Part shown: piece after piece, positions 39,997 through 54,286 of the stretch | Position numbering within the stretch: position 1 is the first letter of the stretch | How the letters are laid out: each line of letters starts with the position of its first letter | Assembly (NCBI RefSeq): GCF_000247815.1 | Contig: NC_021683.1 | Coordinates: 13,595,638 to 13,659,637 of the forward strand | DNA: 64,000 nt | From: Ficedula albicollis | Lineage: Eukaryota > Chordata > Aves > Passeriformes > Muscicapidae | Reading direction: 5' to 3' | Translations under genes and position numbers: made by a program | The notes under the pieces: generated by a model | Told to the model about the DNA's origin: nothing | The model's input: only the letters and a program-made list of their open reading frames with translations | Database searches by the model: none

Positions 39997-42900
39997 TGGT
40001 GTATCTTTCTATATTTCTAGGAATAATAGACACAGCAGTTAATATAGCAAGTGCTGTGATTTTAGGAACTTGACACGGATGTAACTAACATAAAAACAGC
40101 CTTAGTGAACACAAAGAAGTATTAGGAGAACTTATTGGCATTATGAAGTTTGTTCGCTGAAGTTAATATTTAAGTGCCACTTGGGAAATTTGTTCTAACT
40201 CACAAAATATAGCTCTATTCTGCAAAAGAAATACAAGAAAAGCACATATTCTATATTCAGATATCAGATTAATTTATCAGTCACACAAATTAGTATTTAA
40301 ATTTCCTAAATAGTGAAAATACAGCTCTGGATCTGAGTAACAGTACAGCGAGAATTTGCTTCTTGCTGGTTTAATTGAGAGAGAAATATGCAGCACTTGC
40401 TAAGTCCTTCTGCAGGAGCAGGTCAGTCACCTCCCCCAGGCTCCTACACTTCCCAAAAGAAATCCCCATGCAATGGCAATCATCATTCTTCAGCTCTCCC
40501 CTTAGACAGTCAGCAGCCACCCAGCACTGAAATACCTTCACTGTCTTTTGGATTTATTTGGCTGTGTTCAGATTGTTTGGTGCTGGAAACTATGTACTTT
40601 GTTTCCCTGCAATATTGCCTTCTGGCAAGCACTCCCTCTAAACTGCAGAGCATTCTTGCCTTCTCTTCCATCTCTTTTCTCCAGATTGACCTAAAATCCA
40701 TAGAAGTGACAAGAAAAAGTTTTGCACAGAACACAGAGCTAATAGAGCAGGCTGATAAACTTTGATCATCCATTTAAATGGAGCACCAAGGAACAAAGAT
40801 ATGGCTACTTCTCAAGACAAAGCAATTTTTCAAGAGTGAATTCCAAGCAGGTGGTAACTAAGCAACAGCTCACCTGTACAGGGACTTTGATCACTTGACA
40901 AAGCAGATCAGAGCAACACAAGGGAAAGAGGACTAGAGATTACAAGGTAGAAAAAGAGCCTTTTCTTGGCCTATCAGAGAGAAAGATGGAAAAATAGCCT
41001 AAGAGATGCAGCAAAAAGGAGCCTGATGATTTGGAGAAGAGAGCAGCTGAAGAAAGGAGCTCATGAACACTTTAGTAACCATACTTTATACTTTAAACAG
41101 CTTGTTTTATTTCAATACCTCTGTTGCTTCACCTAGCGATGACAGAAATATTTGGGGGAACAAAGAACTTCTTCCTCACTCCAGGCTTGAAAAAACAGGT
41201 ATTTTACCTTTGGCCCAGGCAGTACCCACGTGAAAGAGACCTTGGCAAGTGAGGAAGAGAAAGATGGACATACAGAACTTCAAGGGTTGCAGGGATAAAT
41301 AGCAGCAAAGCTGGCAGAAAGCTGCTGAAGCTTAGGGTGAAACCTGCTTCAGGATCTAGTAACTAGGGGCACACACTGAGCTAAGAGGTACGAAGAAAAA
41401 GGTTTTCAGAAATTTCACATAGGAATTAATCAATATATAGGAGATGAAAGGTATATTGCAAAAATAATATCTATAGTATATCGAAAACAATGGAGATGGG
41501 CAAATAAAGAACAAACAGATGGCAGGGGAACAAACAATTATTTTCAAATACCTCACAAATCCATTGATTGTAAAGTTCAATTTTATCTCTTGAGGCTGGC
41601 AATAAAATAAGTATATCTCATCATTGTTGCTCCTCTATCTGCATATTGCAAAACTGTTCTGATACTGCCTCACATATGAATTAAAACTGCATTTGCCTTC
41701 AAAGGAAGTTGAAAACTTGTCATGAGAACAAGATTAGAGCCTGGATTTGTAAGTATTTATTTTTTGTTGGTAGCACCTGGACTGGCCTCAGACAGGAAAT
41801 GAATGTGGGCAATAGGCAGACTGGTACTTTTTCTGAGGAACCTTAGTATCCTTTTCTAGTGCTTAAGGTCGCTCCACTCCTGAGGGAAAACAGGGAAGAA
41901 CATTTTAATTAAAAATGAACAGCCACAAAACTTTATAAGCTATTCTTACAATTTCATTATTCCAGCTAAAGAAGAAAGATTCCAAAATATTATTAACATC
42001 CCTTAAAATATTTATTAAGAGAGATTTAAATTAGCTATCTGGGTCCAGCACTACTGTAGCGATTCTGTTCCTTTGGTATATCCAAGGTAAGGACTAAAAT
42101 AATATTTAAAAAACAGCAAGAACATTGATGATGCAACTGAGTGTTAGAAGTTCTGATTAACAGTTTATTTTCCTCAATGACTGGTAATTATTATAGAGTT
42201 TGTCCTTATTAAGTCCAGAGTCCAATCAAGATCCTGGGGATTCTGAGCTGCTGCTTTTTCCCTGTGAGTTAAGAACAGCTGCAAATGACAATGATACAGC
42301 ATAAAATGTCTTGTGTGTGGTGAGTACAATTAAAGATTTTCTCTCTGCATTTGTTTGAAGGCTGACAGCTCAGCTGACAGGGCAGCCAAGTTTATGCAGT
42401 TTTCTGTAAGCTCATTGACAGTTTTCCTTGTGAAACTCTTTCTGGCTCTCTTCATCAGGTAAAATCCTGAACCTTTGTCAGACAGCTCTTTCAAGAGCAA
42501 ACAGGATGAGGAGTCCCACCATGAGCAGCTATGAAGTCTCATTAAAAAAAGTCTTTCACACTCTGTTGTCCCTGTTCTGTATTATAATGATGGTTTGCCA
42601 TAAAGTGCAAAGAAATGTTATTCTAATGAACAGAGGAGAGGCACTGCAACACTGAGGCATGATTAACGAGCTGAAGTCGTTCATGAAGTCATTTTACATG
42701 TCTGGCTGGTGACCTTTGAATTTGAAGAATTGCATGTAAAGTATAATAGGAGAAATTATTTGCTTAGCATACAATGTATTCATGGTTTAACAAAGGGATT
42801 TGGAATGGGTTATGGTGTGAAAGGAAAGGCAATCCTGACACAGAGAGGTTACTTCTTCCTCCTCTCTCCTTTTCCAGCCCCAGACTCAAAGGGCCTGCTC

Positions 42901-45900
42901 TGTGCCATGAGCACTTGCTCATGTGCACCCATCTGACAGAACTCCCTTCCTTTGGTAAGGCCAAGGAAGCTGGAGAGTATGCAACAGCTGAGGGAGACTA
43001 ACCCTGTTTGGATTGCCAGATGACACAGAAGAAAAAACAAGAAAATTAGTCTGTTTAGGTTAAACTCCACTCTAGATCTCTTCAGAAGGCACATATCTTT
43101 TCCAGCCTATGTGCCAGTGACTCACACTGTCAGAAGCAGCCAGCAGCCCCTTTCCATCATGTGGGGTGGGGACAGTACAAGCTGTACTCATACAGAAATT
43201 ACTGGAATTGCTTCCACTTTGTCCAGACTGTCCCAATTTCACTAGGATACCTGGGAACCATAACCTTCATAAATCTACACAAAGCCAATAAGAGCACGAA
43301 CCTCTCCTTGGCCACTTTCATACATCCCACATGGGATCTGCTTTTGTGGGACTGAACAGAGGATATAGGCTTCAGGAGCTTTTGTTCAAAATCTTCCTAT
43401 CTGCCAATTCCTTCTTCTGGCCCTTCTCAGCGTGTGAGATGCACTGCACCTACTGGCTATAGAAAGCATAATGAGGTACAAGCTACACCCTGGTGAGGCT
43501 CCAAAGCATTCCTGACCAAGTGAGCCAGGTGCCAGGAACACTCCTTTCACAGCACAATGACAGACACACCCACTTGTGCTAAAGCCTGCAGGACTATTTC
43601 CTGTACGTTTTTGAATATAAAGGAAATGACCAAAGCTGATAGCAGGCAGGACATGAAGGAGGCAACGAGAAAGGATCAATTAACTACTTTGTTCAAACCG
43701 TAATGATCAAAATGACAAATGATCAAAGGCAGCAAAGAACACTACATGTGGTGCTGCAAGAATTCAGCTGTTCTCTTATACACTGCTGCTTCCAGTGTGA
43801 GGTAAAAATGGAAATTCTACCTGCTCCAGCATTTGCAAGAAGTAAGGAGAGGACAGAAGCTAAAAATACTGTTAACCTAGTTTGAAAGTTAAATACTGCT
43901 CTAATACTGTGCATGGAAAGGAAGTAAGTACCTTTGTTACTGTTTTCTGACTCTTCTACATTTCTGCTCATAAATAAGAAAGAAAAGTTAATTGGACCTC
44001 AACCTTGAGTACTTAGAATTTTTCCTCTCACTCTGCTATCTTCTAGTTAAGAGAGCCCTATGCTTTTAAACTGTGCAAGCTTGCATTGCACAAAATGGCT
44101 TGGGCATGGAATGAAAAATATTTAGCACATTTCAGTCTCAAAATCAGAAAGAGTAGTCAAATAACAGGAAGACAGGGGATTAAAGAAAATCTCTCCATAC
44201 TTTTTAGGCTTTCATTCAGAATAGTTATAATATTAGCTTGTACTTTCTTTCATACCTCTTGCTGTGTATAAATGAATTAACAAGAGGAAACTATTTCTTC
44301 CCCCTTCCCTGGAAAAATAATGACAAATTTCTTGCTATCAAAGCCCCTTTAAAGTTTTCCATCTACTTTTGTTCAACTTAGCACTACAGAGATATCTTTG
44401 AACTACTGACTATATTATTGCCACAGTATCATGGAAACCTTAACTGCTATAAGACTAGTACAGTTAAATGAGGCACATTTGTATCCTCGCTCTCTCCAGT
44501 CTCAGCCTGTACTTTCTTTCCTTCTTTTGTGATGGAGTATTTGCAAGGTTTGATGGTAAGGCAGCTCAGCAAACCTAGCTGTATCAAAATCAATTTAGCC
44601 AGGATAATTTTAAAGTTGATTTGTCCCCCTTTCTTGTCCATTTCTGCGCCAGCAGAAGCACATGAAGGAGGACAGGAATGAGCTGTGGGTCAGGGCAGGT
44701 TGGGAACACTTCTCGAAACAGTAGAATTTACTTAAAGTTATGGTTAACCTACAGCCTCTGACACAGTTGTAGCCACACCAGATATCCCAACATCGACCCA
44801 ATAAATTAGTCCATTAAAAAGTCTAACAAGAGTGACATCCTCAGGAAGAAAACTCCAATTTTTTTGATAATTCTGTATTTTCTGACAAGGGGAGTGGCAG
44901 AGCAACTTTTTTGAACGATCATCACCGAGAAGTATTTTCAACACACAGTACAGAGCTGCACACATGATTTAAGGCACTTACAGTGCCAGAGAGCCTGGAC
45001 AGTGCTGTGAGAAGTAAAAACCACTTGTTTTCCAGAGAGCCCTTCTAGGGGTGCCAGGCTCTCTCAGCAGACTGAGCAATGCCACAGTACACTGAGGAAA
45101 CAGGATGAGCTGAAGGAGCTGGTATGACAGCTGTGAATTGAGAATTCACTTGTGGGACACTACACCAGGGATTGGTTTATTCTTTCCATGGTATGGAACA
45201 GTATACTTTAAATTGTCTAATGAGAGCAGTAGAAGAGCTAAGTAGGACTTGATTTTTTGCCTAATGAAGTGTGCAAAAAACTGCTAATGGATTTAATCTG
45301 CATAAATTTCTTCTAGCATACATATTCCCACGCACCCACACACACTCACTCTAAAACTCAATTGCTAATGATGAATTTCATTTGTTCCCCCACCAGAATT
45401 AGGAATATTTAATGAATTATAATGTATAGTTAATTATCACACTCATAACTTAGATCTTGTTTGTATTGAGGCTGGGTGGAGGAAAAGAGGTAGCTCCTTT
45501 TACAGGTATGTGAAAGGCAGTGTAGCAAACACAGCGTGAATGCAGACCCTGAAGATGAGGCTTGCAACAATTGCATAAACTGCTGAGTAACCAAAGTTTG
45601 TACTTCCAAGGAAAGATGAACTTTCTAGAGATGTAAAGCACCTTTAACATAATACCTTTTTCTCCAGGACTCTACATATTAAGTACAATCAGGACAGAGC
45701 CCTTAGCAAACCTGGGAAAAAACATGTAAGCTATTCATTGTTACCAAGGATTCATTCTATTGCCAATTCACTGAGTTTTCCACAGAAGTGAGGGAAAATA
45801 GGAAATACTTTCCTTAGAAAAGGAAATACATGCAATGCATGGAATATTACATGTATTTTCCTTCTGGGGTGAAAAAAGGAGAGGGAACATACCCAAAATG

Positions 45901-46324
45901 CAATTCAGCAGTATGACCATACTCTTGGAATGGTGTGAAGCTATACATTTCTCTCTAAAGTGTCTCAAGTATTTTGCCAGTGGCAATAATACTGGATTTG
46001 CTTCTGAACTATAGCAAATCCTCCTGCACTGTGTAATTATCCCATCATTCCAGTCAGTGAGTGCCTCTCTTATGTGTGTCCTTTCAGACAGAGTAGTTCC
46101 TAGACACAATTAGCCTCTGAAGTATTGTGTTACTATATGCATAAAATTAAACATCTTGCTGTAGGATTACAGCACCTTAACTGTGTTTGCAGGAGGCTCC
46201 TATTCATCAAAACAGCACTGTGAAACTGTCTGCTTCTAGGATAAAGGAGGAGTTGGAAACTAAGCAGTTCAAGAGCTGGGCAGCTCTAGAGAAGCTACTT
46301 CAGAATGAATGTCCGTGGCACTGA
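39997..46324. other. Non-coding stretch
   Basis: No gene is supported. About 40880-41360 is purine-rich (GAGAAAGA, AGGAAGAG words) with no recognised family. About 42880-43000 and 43400-43560 rise in G+C with frames open on both strands. Nothing identifiable. Confidence 0.5.
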
Positions 46325-46376
46325 GTGAGACTAAGTTATCTTTAAGGTCACTTCCAAACCAATCCATTCTAGGAAT
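46325..46376 (+). mobile_element. Short CR1 LINE 3' terminus
   Basis: GTTATCTTTAAGGTCACTTC followed by CAAACCAATCCATTCTAGGA fits the extreme 3' end of avian CR1 (GATGATCTTTAAGGTCCCTT then CCAACCCAAACCATTCTATG). Only about 50 bases are clear; upstream similarity fades, though part of 46240-46324 may belong. Confidence 0.72.
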
Positions 46377-46932
46377 TTGTCCCATTCTTGACTAGTCAAA
46401 CCCTAATTTAACTTACATAACTCCTTTTTGGTGAAAACCAGTTTCTCATTTTGATGGTAGTCAGCACATCTAATACAAAGTAACTAGTAAGGCATCTCTG
46501 GGTTGTTTATTGAACAAAGGTTTGAAAGGTGAGAGGAAGAAGGAAGTGAGAAGAAATTAAAACAAGTGAGCATCAGTGAGCTGGTAGAAGTTTCAGCAGG
46601 GTCTGCCACAGCACTACCTCTGGATATCGTCATGGGGCTAAGCCATAAAAACACAAGTACAGAGAACAGATAGGTAGAAAATGGACAAAAACACAGCTAG
46701 AGATTTGAAAGAGACGAATTCAGCTACAGATTTCAAAATAAAACATTTGTGGACTAGCTGAATGCAATCATTCAGTATAACTTACAAAGACTTGTATTCT
46801 TTAGTAACATACATCCCCAAAACTCTCTCAGAGGCTATTGTTACCTGCATTCGGTCTTTATTTCTTCTTCCCTATAAATTTGTATGTCAAATTTACTGAA
46901 ATTTAATGCATAGCTTGCTTGCCAAGTAAAAT

Positions 46933-46995
46933 ACCTCAGAAATTTTATAATGGTTTATATGAGGTTTATAAAAACCTCAGAAATGCTTTATAATG
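46933..46995. repeat. Spaced direct repeat with an internal hairpin
   Basis: ACCTCAGAAATTTTATAATG at 46933-46952 recurs as ACCTCAGAAATGCTTTATAATG without its exact length at 46974-46995, a period of about 41 bases. Between and into the second copy lies GAGGTTT-ATAA-AAACCTC (46961-46978), a 7-bp stem. It looks like a local duplication. Confidence 0.75.
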
Positions 46996-49577
46996 ACAAA
47001 TAGCTACATGAAATATAATACCAGATCACAACATTTGTACCTGAGACTTATTTCCTGAACAACATAGACTATTAGTATTCCCATGATTCAGTACCATGCA
47101 ATATTTTTATTTACACTTAACTTCTATAGTCTAGTGTGCCTAAGAAAATTATTTTAGATAGCAACTAAAGCAATAAGAACAGATATAAACAGTAATATTC
47201 TGTGTCCAGAACCTAGTACACCTCAGCTGACAATAAGAACTTCTTTCCTGAGCTACCTATTATCTATTCAGGAGACTGGAATAACAGGACCATCTGGCTG
47301 CTTGGAGTAAAGGTGACAGTGCTCACCTCTGCTGTCCCTGCTCTGTGCAGAGACGAGCAGGAGGTTTGATATTCCAGATATGCCAGGCCTGTGAGGCTGA
47401 ACAGTTGCAGTGTTCTTACTATACAGGAGCAGGAGACAGTTTATTCCTGTCTTTAACCAGCACATTTTGGTACTTTAGTTATTTGAATGCCCTTCATCAA
47501 TGAAGATATTCCATAACAAAGGGCAAGAATTTCAAATGAAATATGAATGCAGAGTGGTTCTGTGGACGTTTATTTTGAAAGCATAAGTCACCTTCAAAGT
47601 TGGAATCACATGGAGATAAGCTTCTCATTTTTACAGAACAACCTGGTTTATTCATGTCATACTTTGCTGTGATGTTTTTGAAGTAGTTTACATATACAAG
47701 ATTTTTTGGCAGAAGATGACATAAGCATATTAAATTAATTTATACTGATTCTTTGGTTTATATTTCAAATGGAAAAGTAAGTAATACATGGAAACTGCTT
47801 TCTGGTTTCCATAGCCCAGTCCATTTTTAGCAAACACTTACAAGGACTAGTTTGGAATAGACCATGTAACAGGTTTTTGACAGGCTGTAAAAGCAATTAT
47901 TTCACAAGTGTTTAAATTACATTGTTTGTGGTTTAAAAGAACTCAACTTGTTTACAAGGCTTTTAGATAAAGTTCTTAGAACTAATATTTGCAAATACTT
48001 CATGATATGCAGTATTGATATGGTTTTCTATATAATAAGATAATGCAGATAGGATAAATATTTTCTAATTATGAGCTAAATTTGTGAGCCTGCCAATTCC
48101 CACTGAAATCACAAGAATTGGATGACTCCAGAAGCATAAAAACTCTGGATTCCCAATCATTAATTTTAAGTAGTTAGAAAAGGGGCCAAGGCATAACTGA
48201 TAACTGGCTGAAGGGTTGGTGTGAAGAACTCTTTTAAAAGGTATTTTATGTTCTGTTAATTTTATGTATTAAATGCCACTTTAGGAGGTTTGGGAGTTTA
48301 GCTTCACCAACTGGTTTTCATTGAATTAGAAGAGAATCCTCTCATGGCAGCAGGAATGTAAATCCAAAGAAGTAGATGAGGAGATACCTTGCTTTTAATT
48401 CTTTGAGTAAGCCGCTGTCATGATAAATTATGGGAAAGAAACCCTGGAGCTGTGTCTTTTCTTCTTTTTATTCCAACACCTAAGAACTTCAGAAAGAAGC
48501 CAACTAGGTCACAGCTAGCCACAACACAGTACATCAGTGTTAGGCAAATTATATGTAAGTAGGTTAAGTGATTCCATATATTTAGCAGCTTCTCTACTGA
48601 CCATGTACAGTGATTTACAGGTGCCTGTGTTGGCATAATTATACAGTTGCAACATTATTCAGATCCAGAATATTCAGGAATAGAACGTGGAAACACCTAT
48701 GGAGCATCTCATGAAAGCAAACTGTTACATTTTGTGATGTTTAAGACCAAATACCTGACCTAAAGATTGGCAGAACACTGAGGCATGGCTGGGGACACGA
48801 CAGGCCAAGTACAAGAAACTTATTGGAAATGTTTATTAAATTTCTATGTTGGCCTATCAGATATGTCACAGTAGGTTATGTCATTCAAATTTCATTGTGT
48901 CACATCATGCCTGTCAAATTATAATGGTGCCTGACTGGCAAAACTGCATCTAGAATCAAATTTGATTGTATCTTACCTATTTGGGGATTTTGAAAAGCAC
49001 AGCAGATTATATGTCCTTTAAAGAGTTGTAACTTCCACCACAAACTTGTTGTCAACTTGCTGTGCATCTGGAAAGAAGAATATTCACAAGTGAGTGCCAT
49101 GTGTCATACAAACATGCAGTAAATTGAGACTAGACAAAATGGTAAAGTCCAGGTACAGATGATCTGTGTTTATGAGAGCATCTGAGGATCAAATCTGATT
49201 GGAATAAGGTACTAAAAGTTGTCAGCTTTACAACTCAAGCATTAAAGCAGCAGGACATGTTCCCCAGGACACACTGAAGTCATAGCATCACTATGTGTTG
49301 CAAACAGCTACTTCTATCTGACAGTAGTGCTTCATGTTTAAGTTACCAACATTATGTTGTTGTTGGTTTTTTTTTTTAAAGTGTCAGTGATTGATGATTT
49401 TATTAATATTTTTATGCACTAAACAATGAGTCTGAGGTCCACAGGATCACTGCCTTATTGATTGAAATAGGATCCGAGTCTGCCTTACCTTGCTCTTATT
49501 TTCAAGGCAGTTAAGACATCTGTACTTTCACACCATTAAAATAAAAGCTTCCAGAACTGCTGAGAGGGAACTTAAAA

Positions 49578-49595
49578 TTTTCTTTTAAAAGAAAA
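49578..49595. repeat. 18-bp perfect palindrome
   Basis: TTTTCTTTTAAAAGAAAA reads the same on both strands. It is low-complexity and may be chance in AT-rich DNA. Confidence 0.7.
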
Positions 49596-51359
49596 AGCAC
49601 ATGTTGAACAATCTGGTTGAAATCAACTTGCAAACTACCCTAATGCTCTGTGCTTCATGCTGTGCTGCTGGGCTTTAAAGCTGGGGAATCATCCAAACCA
49701 CTGAAGATTTTCTGCTTCAAATCCTTTTTGCCACCAAAATACGCAGCTTTGACAGGTGTGCTCTTCGAGCAATCTGAAGAGAGTTTGCCAAAATGGAAAT
49801 GCCAGTTGGGGGACAATACCACAATGGAGCCAATTGCAAACAGAGGTTTGGACCCTGGAAACAAGGACTGAATGGAATGCTTCACATTGCTGTTATGGAT
49901 GTCCTTTGCTTGAAAAAAGAAAGTGGCCGCCTGTTCAAATCTCCCACACAGGCATGTACACACACATGTATGCCACCAAGTAAACCCCAGGGTTCTCAGT
50001 TAAATAAAGTTCAACACTAGAATCTAATAAAAACAGTGAACATATTCCAAATAGCAGCAACATTAGGATGGAAACTGTTGTTCTCTCAAGATCAGCAAGT
50101 AATTAATGTATTTTAAATGAAAAACATCCAAAAACATTTAAAGATAAAGCATTTTCCTTGCTAGTGAACACCTATTATCCAACATGTTAAAAGAATCAGA
50201 TTCAGCTCTTGTCCTTCTAAACATCCAAAATGTATAAAACAAAACAGGAATGTAGTCTATTCACATCCTAAAACTGTGCAAGAAATATACTAATTTAAGT
50301 TTTTCCCAAAGGATTACTTTTCTGTATTTTGCCTCATTTGTAACTGTTTCACCATTATATAAGACAAACTTACACTTCCAAAATTATCTAATTGACACTG
50401 AGAACTAAGGTTGTTCAGAAATGCCTTTTTCATGACATTGCCACATCTCCATTGGAAAACAGGAAAAAACACAATAGATGTACTCATGAGCTGAAAATAA
50501 ATGCTTGAGGAAAAAAATTAAATGGTGAGTGTCATTCAATTTAGCTCTCAAAGTACTTTTCACCCCTTCTAGGGGGCTGTCCTTGTCATACCATAATGAA
50601 GAAAGTGAATGATATCCCTTTTTCTGTCTCTAAATATCTTGCTGCTAGGAATATTTTCCTACTGTTTCTAGCACTGAATACTACTTTGTGTTATAGGTAG
50701 AGCAAATGAAGAAACCTACTTTAAGAATAAAATATTGTTCAATGAGAGTAAATGTGACTCATTCTGATAAAGAAAAAGTTTTAAGTATTCAGAGTGAATT
50801 ACAGGTAATCCTATTTTTAAATTAAGTCTCTTACTACTTACAAATACCTGATTAAGCACTGATGCACAGCACTTGTTCTTCCTTCTTAAATTCAGACATC
50901 TACTTCATTTACATGCAATATTTTAAATGCATTTATTTAATACAATGCCTACCTCTGTACTACAAATTGCTTTCCCTTGTCATGAATTCTAATGCTCATT
51001 TTTTATTCTGCTTTGAAATATCCAGCTACCCTTGGCTTTCTTTTCTCTCAGGCTTTGATATATTGGAATCATTGCCCCAGGCAGCAATCAGTGTTGATAA
51101 AAGAGTTTGAAACTCAATTCACAAACACATAGCATATTTGTGGGTAAGAGAACTAGTACTTTATTTCCACTGTGTATCAAAACAAACGCGGGAATACTGC
51201 TTCCAATAGAACTGAGTTCACACAGCAAGGAAGACATACTGTGGATTTCACAAGTGGCACTGATTTACAGCATTTAGGGGGTTATTTTATTTCTGGAGAT
51301 AAAGTTCTATATGTGCAACTAGCAGCAACACATCACCTTCAATCACAGCAGCACATGAT

Positions 51360-51715
51360 GATGGCAAGCACCTTAGTGGTGCTCCTTCTGCTCTTTCCCT
51401 GCTTTCCTCCTCCCTCCTGCATCTGTCCCACATTTTCTGCTCTTCTAAACCCATTCCCACAGAGGCAGCCCTGGTGTCATCGAGGGGATCAGCTGTGCCC
51501 TGTGCTGGGGTGGCTCCAGAACCATCTGGAACCAGCCCTGTCCCACATGGAGCAGCCCCAGCTGCTCCACAGAGACCCCACACAACACCAGGGCAGGGAC
51601 AGCTGGGGCACACAGGGTCCTCAGCATCATTTTGCAGCTGGCAGTCCCCCTCTGAGCCAAAGAAACACCACTGTGACAGCAGCCAGGACTCCCATGACAC
51701 CCCCCAGAATCACTC
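51360..51715. other. GC-rich islet, open in several frames
   Basis: A strong rise in G+C with CAGCC, CCAGG and CCCCAG words. It carries plus-strand frames at 51172-51912 (246 codons, the longest outside the G runs) and 51474-51776, and minus-strand frames at 51287-51700 and 51445-51756. Openness in four frames points to stop depletion by composition. The 246-codon reading has no domain I recognise, changes from ordinary to proline/glutamine-rich and back exactly at the islet edges, and lacks clear coding bias. It could be a GC-rich repeat, an old retrocopy or a small regulatory or first-exon region. Confidence 0.4.
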
Positions 51716-53915
51716 CTTCCTTTCACAAACAACAGAAAACTCAACCAGCCCCTCAAAAAATGCTAATCAAAGTTGAATTTACCTTTCTCTCAGTAATAGT
51801 AATTAATTATGAAAAAAACCTGTTTTGCCCTCGTGCATCTGTGTTCCATATTTCAACAGCATTTCACATGTGCTGTAAACCAATCTGTCTTATCCACAGC
51901 CTTCCAAAATAACAGCTGAAAACAGTAATACATTAAATTACAGAATTCTGTTGGTCTTTTCCAAGAAACTTTTGGGTTGAATACAATACAAAGCAGACTG
52001 CTAATCTGATTTAAAAATTGGGTAAAATCAGCAGATAGGATGAAGTCTTTGATGGTGGCAGTCTGTCTTACAGCCACAGTGATGCCTCCATATACCTGAG
52101 CCATTCTGGAGAATATATTGTAAATATACTACAAAAAGCCTTCCAAAGATAAAACAAAATAAAACCCCCTCAGGTAAGAGCAGCAGAGCAGAGTATGCCT
52201 GGCCCTGGAAAGGAGCTATGGCCCTGGGTAGGAGCTGTGCCACAGGGGCTCCCTGGAGAAAGGGAAGGTATTTAGAGAGGTTAAAAGGACAGCTTCCATG
52301 AGAGTGATCTTGGGTACAGCCATGACTCTGGATTCACACTGAACTGGTAATCCTTTGTTCCTGTTGCTTTCCTTCACATATATTTTCATTTATATAAATA
52401 ATTGGAGACCTTAAAGCTGCTGGCATTGACAAGTAATAGGAACTGTACTTCAGAGTCTTGTGCTATAAGTATGTCCATACTGACCCATCATTTCAGAGGT
52501 ACACATTCCTCCTGATTTTTTAGGCCTGTGAATAGCAGCAGAACAGTCCAGTCAAGGAAGCTCTCTAGTTTTCCTGTGTTCTTACCAATGGGAAGCTTGA
52601 TAAGTCTTTCCAATCACTTCAGCAGGGAGATACAGATATAAGTCAGCATTGCAAGGGGATGCACCTCTGTTCTCAGCTCTGCTTTCTTTTTAAAGTTTCA
52701 GCATATGCAAATTAGGTAGAATTAGTAAACTTTGAGGAAGTTACCAACACAATCATAAGCTGAATCTCAATGGTTCTGAGATTTATTCTGTATATGTGAC
52801 TCCCAGCACAGACATTTCACATCCTGGCCAGCCTGGGAGATGAGGTCAACATTCCTAAGAGTCAGGTAAATGCCAGTGGAACCTTTCAGAGGCACATCAG
52901 ATTGGAACACACACCAATAGCAATCATACTTATAAACCTCACTCAATTACAGGCTTTTCAGCTCAGGATGAAAAACATGCCTGCCCTAAAGAAATGCATT
53001 TAGGCTTTCTCATTTCTGAGTGGTGAAAGAATTATGTCAGCCATCCATTATTGATCTCCTCAGGAAAGACAGGGTAAAACAAAGCAGCTCTGAAGATACT
53101 AGTGCAACAGGGGTGTGCTCACTTACCACCTTTGTTTAATGGTATTTTTACTTTAGAAAGAGTTCATCTTTCAGGGATACAGAAATATACATCCAAAACA
53201 TATTTTTAACTGAATAGCAATTAGACTTAGTTTTTAATATAAGCATTCAGGACACCTGTAAAAAAAATTTGAGACCATCTTTCTATACAGGACTAGTGAT
53301 TGGTGTGAAATGATATAGGCACATAGCCCTTCTGCAGCCTCCTGGGACACAAAAACCAAACTTCACAAGACAACTGTGCACAGCAAGAGACATTAAAGCA
53401 TTTCTAGCAAATCATTTATACAACCTTCCTATCTATTTGCAGGGAAAACAATAAAAATGTTATTATATCACACATTCCTAGGAGCCTCTCCCTTCCTTTT
53501 AGCTTTTACTTAATCTTTGCTCCTGTTAAATAAAACTTATTTCTCACCTCAGAAGACATCTCACCCCAGAAAGTAAATTAATATCTTTCTACCAATTACC
53601 AACACCTTCTAAATCTCTGGAGAAATTTTGCACAGCAATTAGCAACCTTCTGGGCAAATGTGCTCCAGCAGGAGAGGATACTCCCAGCATCCTGCCTCCC
53701 AAGCTTCTTCAAATACCTCTGCTTTAAACTGCTGAGCCACCCCTTTGATGGGATTTTCTTACAAATCCTTAGCACAAATGGCCAACACCTGCATCCTTGT
53801 GGGGGTTTGGGGGTGGTGTCTTCACCAGACATTTATTTAACAAGTTGCAGGTGGAGCTTTGGGGGTAGTGTTGTTAAAAATGTTCTCTTGTTAAACTGTA
53901 AGATTTAGAATATCA
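51716..53915. other. Non-coding stretch
   Basis: No gene is supported. A textbook splice-donor word CAGGTAAGA occurs near 52171 but no exon can be attached. About 52180-52260 is GC-raised. Two runs of five G separated by TTT (about 53800-53815) and another G5 near 53860 precede the second G homopolymer and could form a two- or three-tetrad quadruplex. Confidence 0.5.
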
Positions 53916-53959
53916 GTGTCTTTTTTTTCTTTCCTCTCTTCTTTTTTTTTTTTTTTTTT
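53916..53959 (+). repeat. Pyrimidine tract ending in T18
   Basis: T-rich tract with scattered C, ending in 18 T bases at 53942-53959, then AAGCCCCC and the G homopolymer. On the minus strand this is an A-rich tail. Confidence 0.85.
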
Positions 53960-53965
53960 AAGCCC

Positions 53966-54286
<321 letters not shown>

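Larger units (their letters stand above)
46377..51359. other. AT-rich non-coding stretch
   Basis: No gene is supported. A near-duplicate of about 21 bases lies at 46933-46995 (separate entry). An 18-base perfect palindrome, TTTTCTTTTAAAAGAAAA, lies at 49578-49595. The interval 49650-50020 is open in several frames on both strands, with no domain. Confidence 0.5.

Noticed and set aside
49650..50020. Set of overlapping ORFs on both strands as a retrocopied gene
   Set aside because: No family recognised, no A tail with AATAAA at the expected end, and no flanking duplication seen.
51172..51912. 246-codon ORF as a protein-coding gene
   Set aside because: Other frames on both strands are open over the same islet, no domain is visible, and amino-acid make-up follows base composition rather than a protein pattern. 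Kept as a finding, not a CDS.
52160..52185. Perfect splice-donor word CAGGTAAGA as an exon boundary
   Set aside because: No open, acceptor-bounded exon precedes it; such words occur by chance in tens of kilobases.
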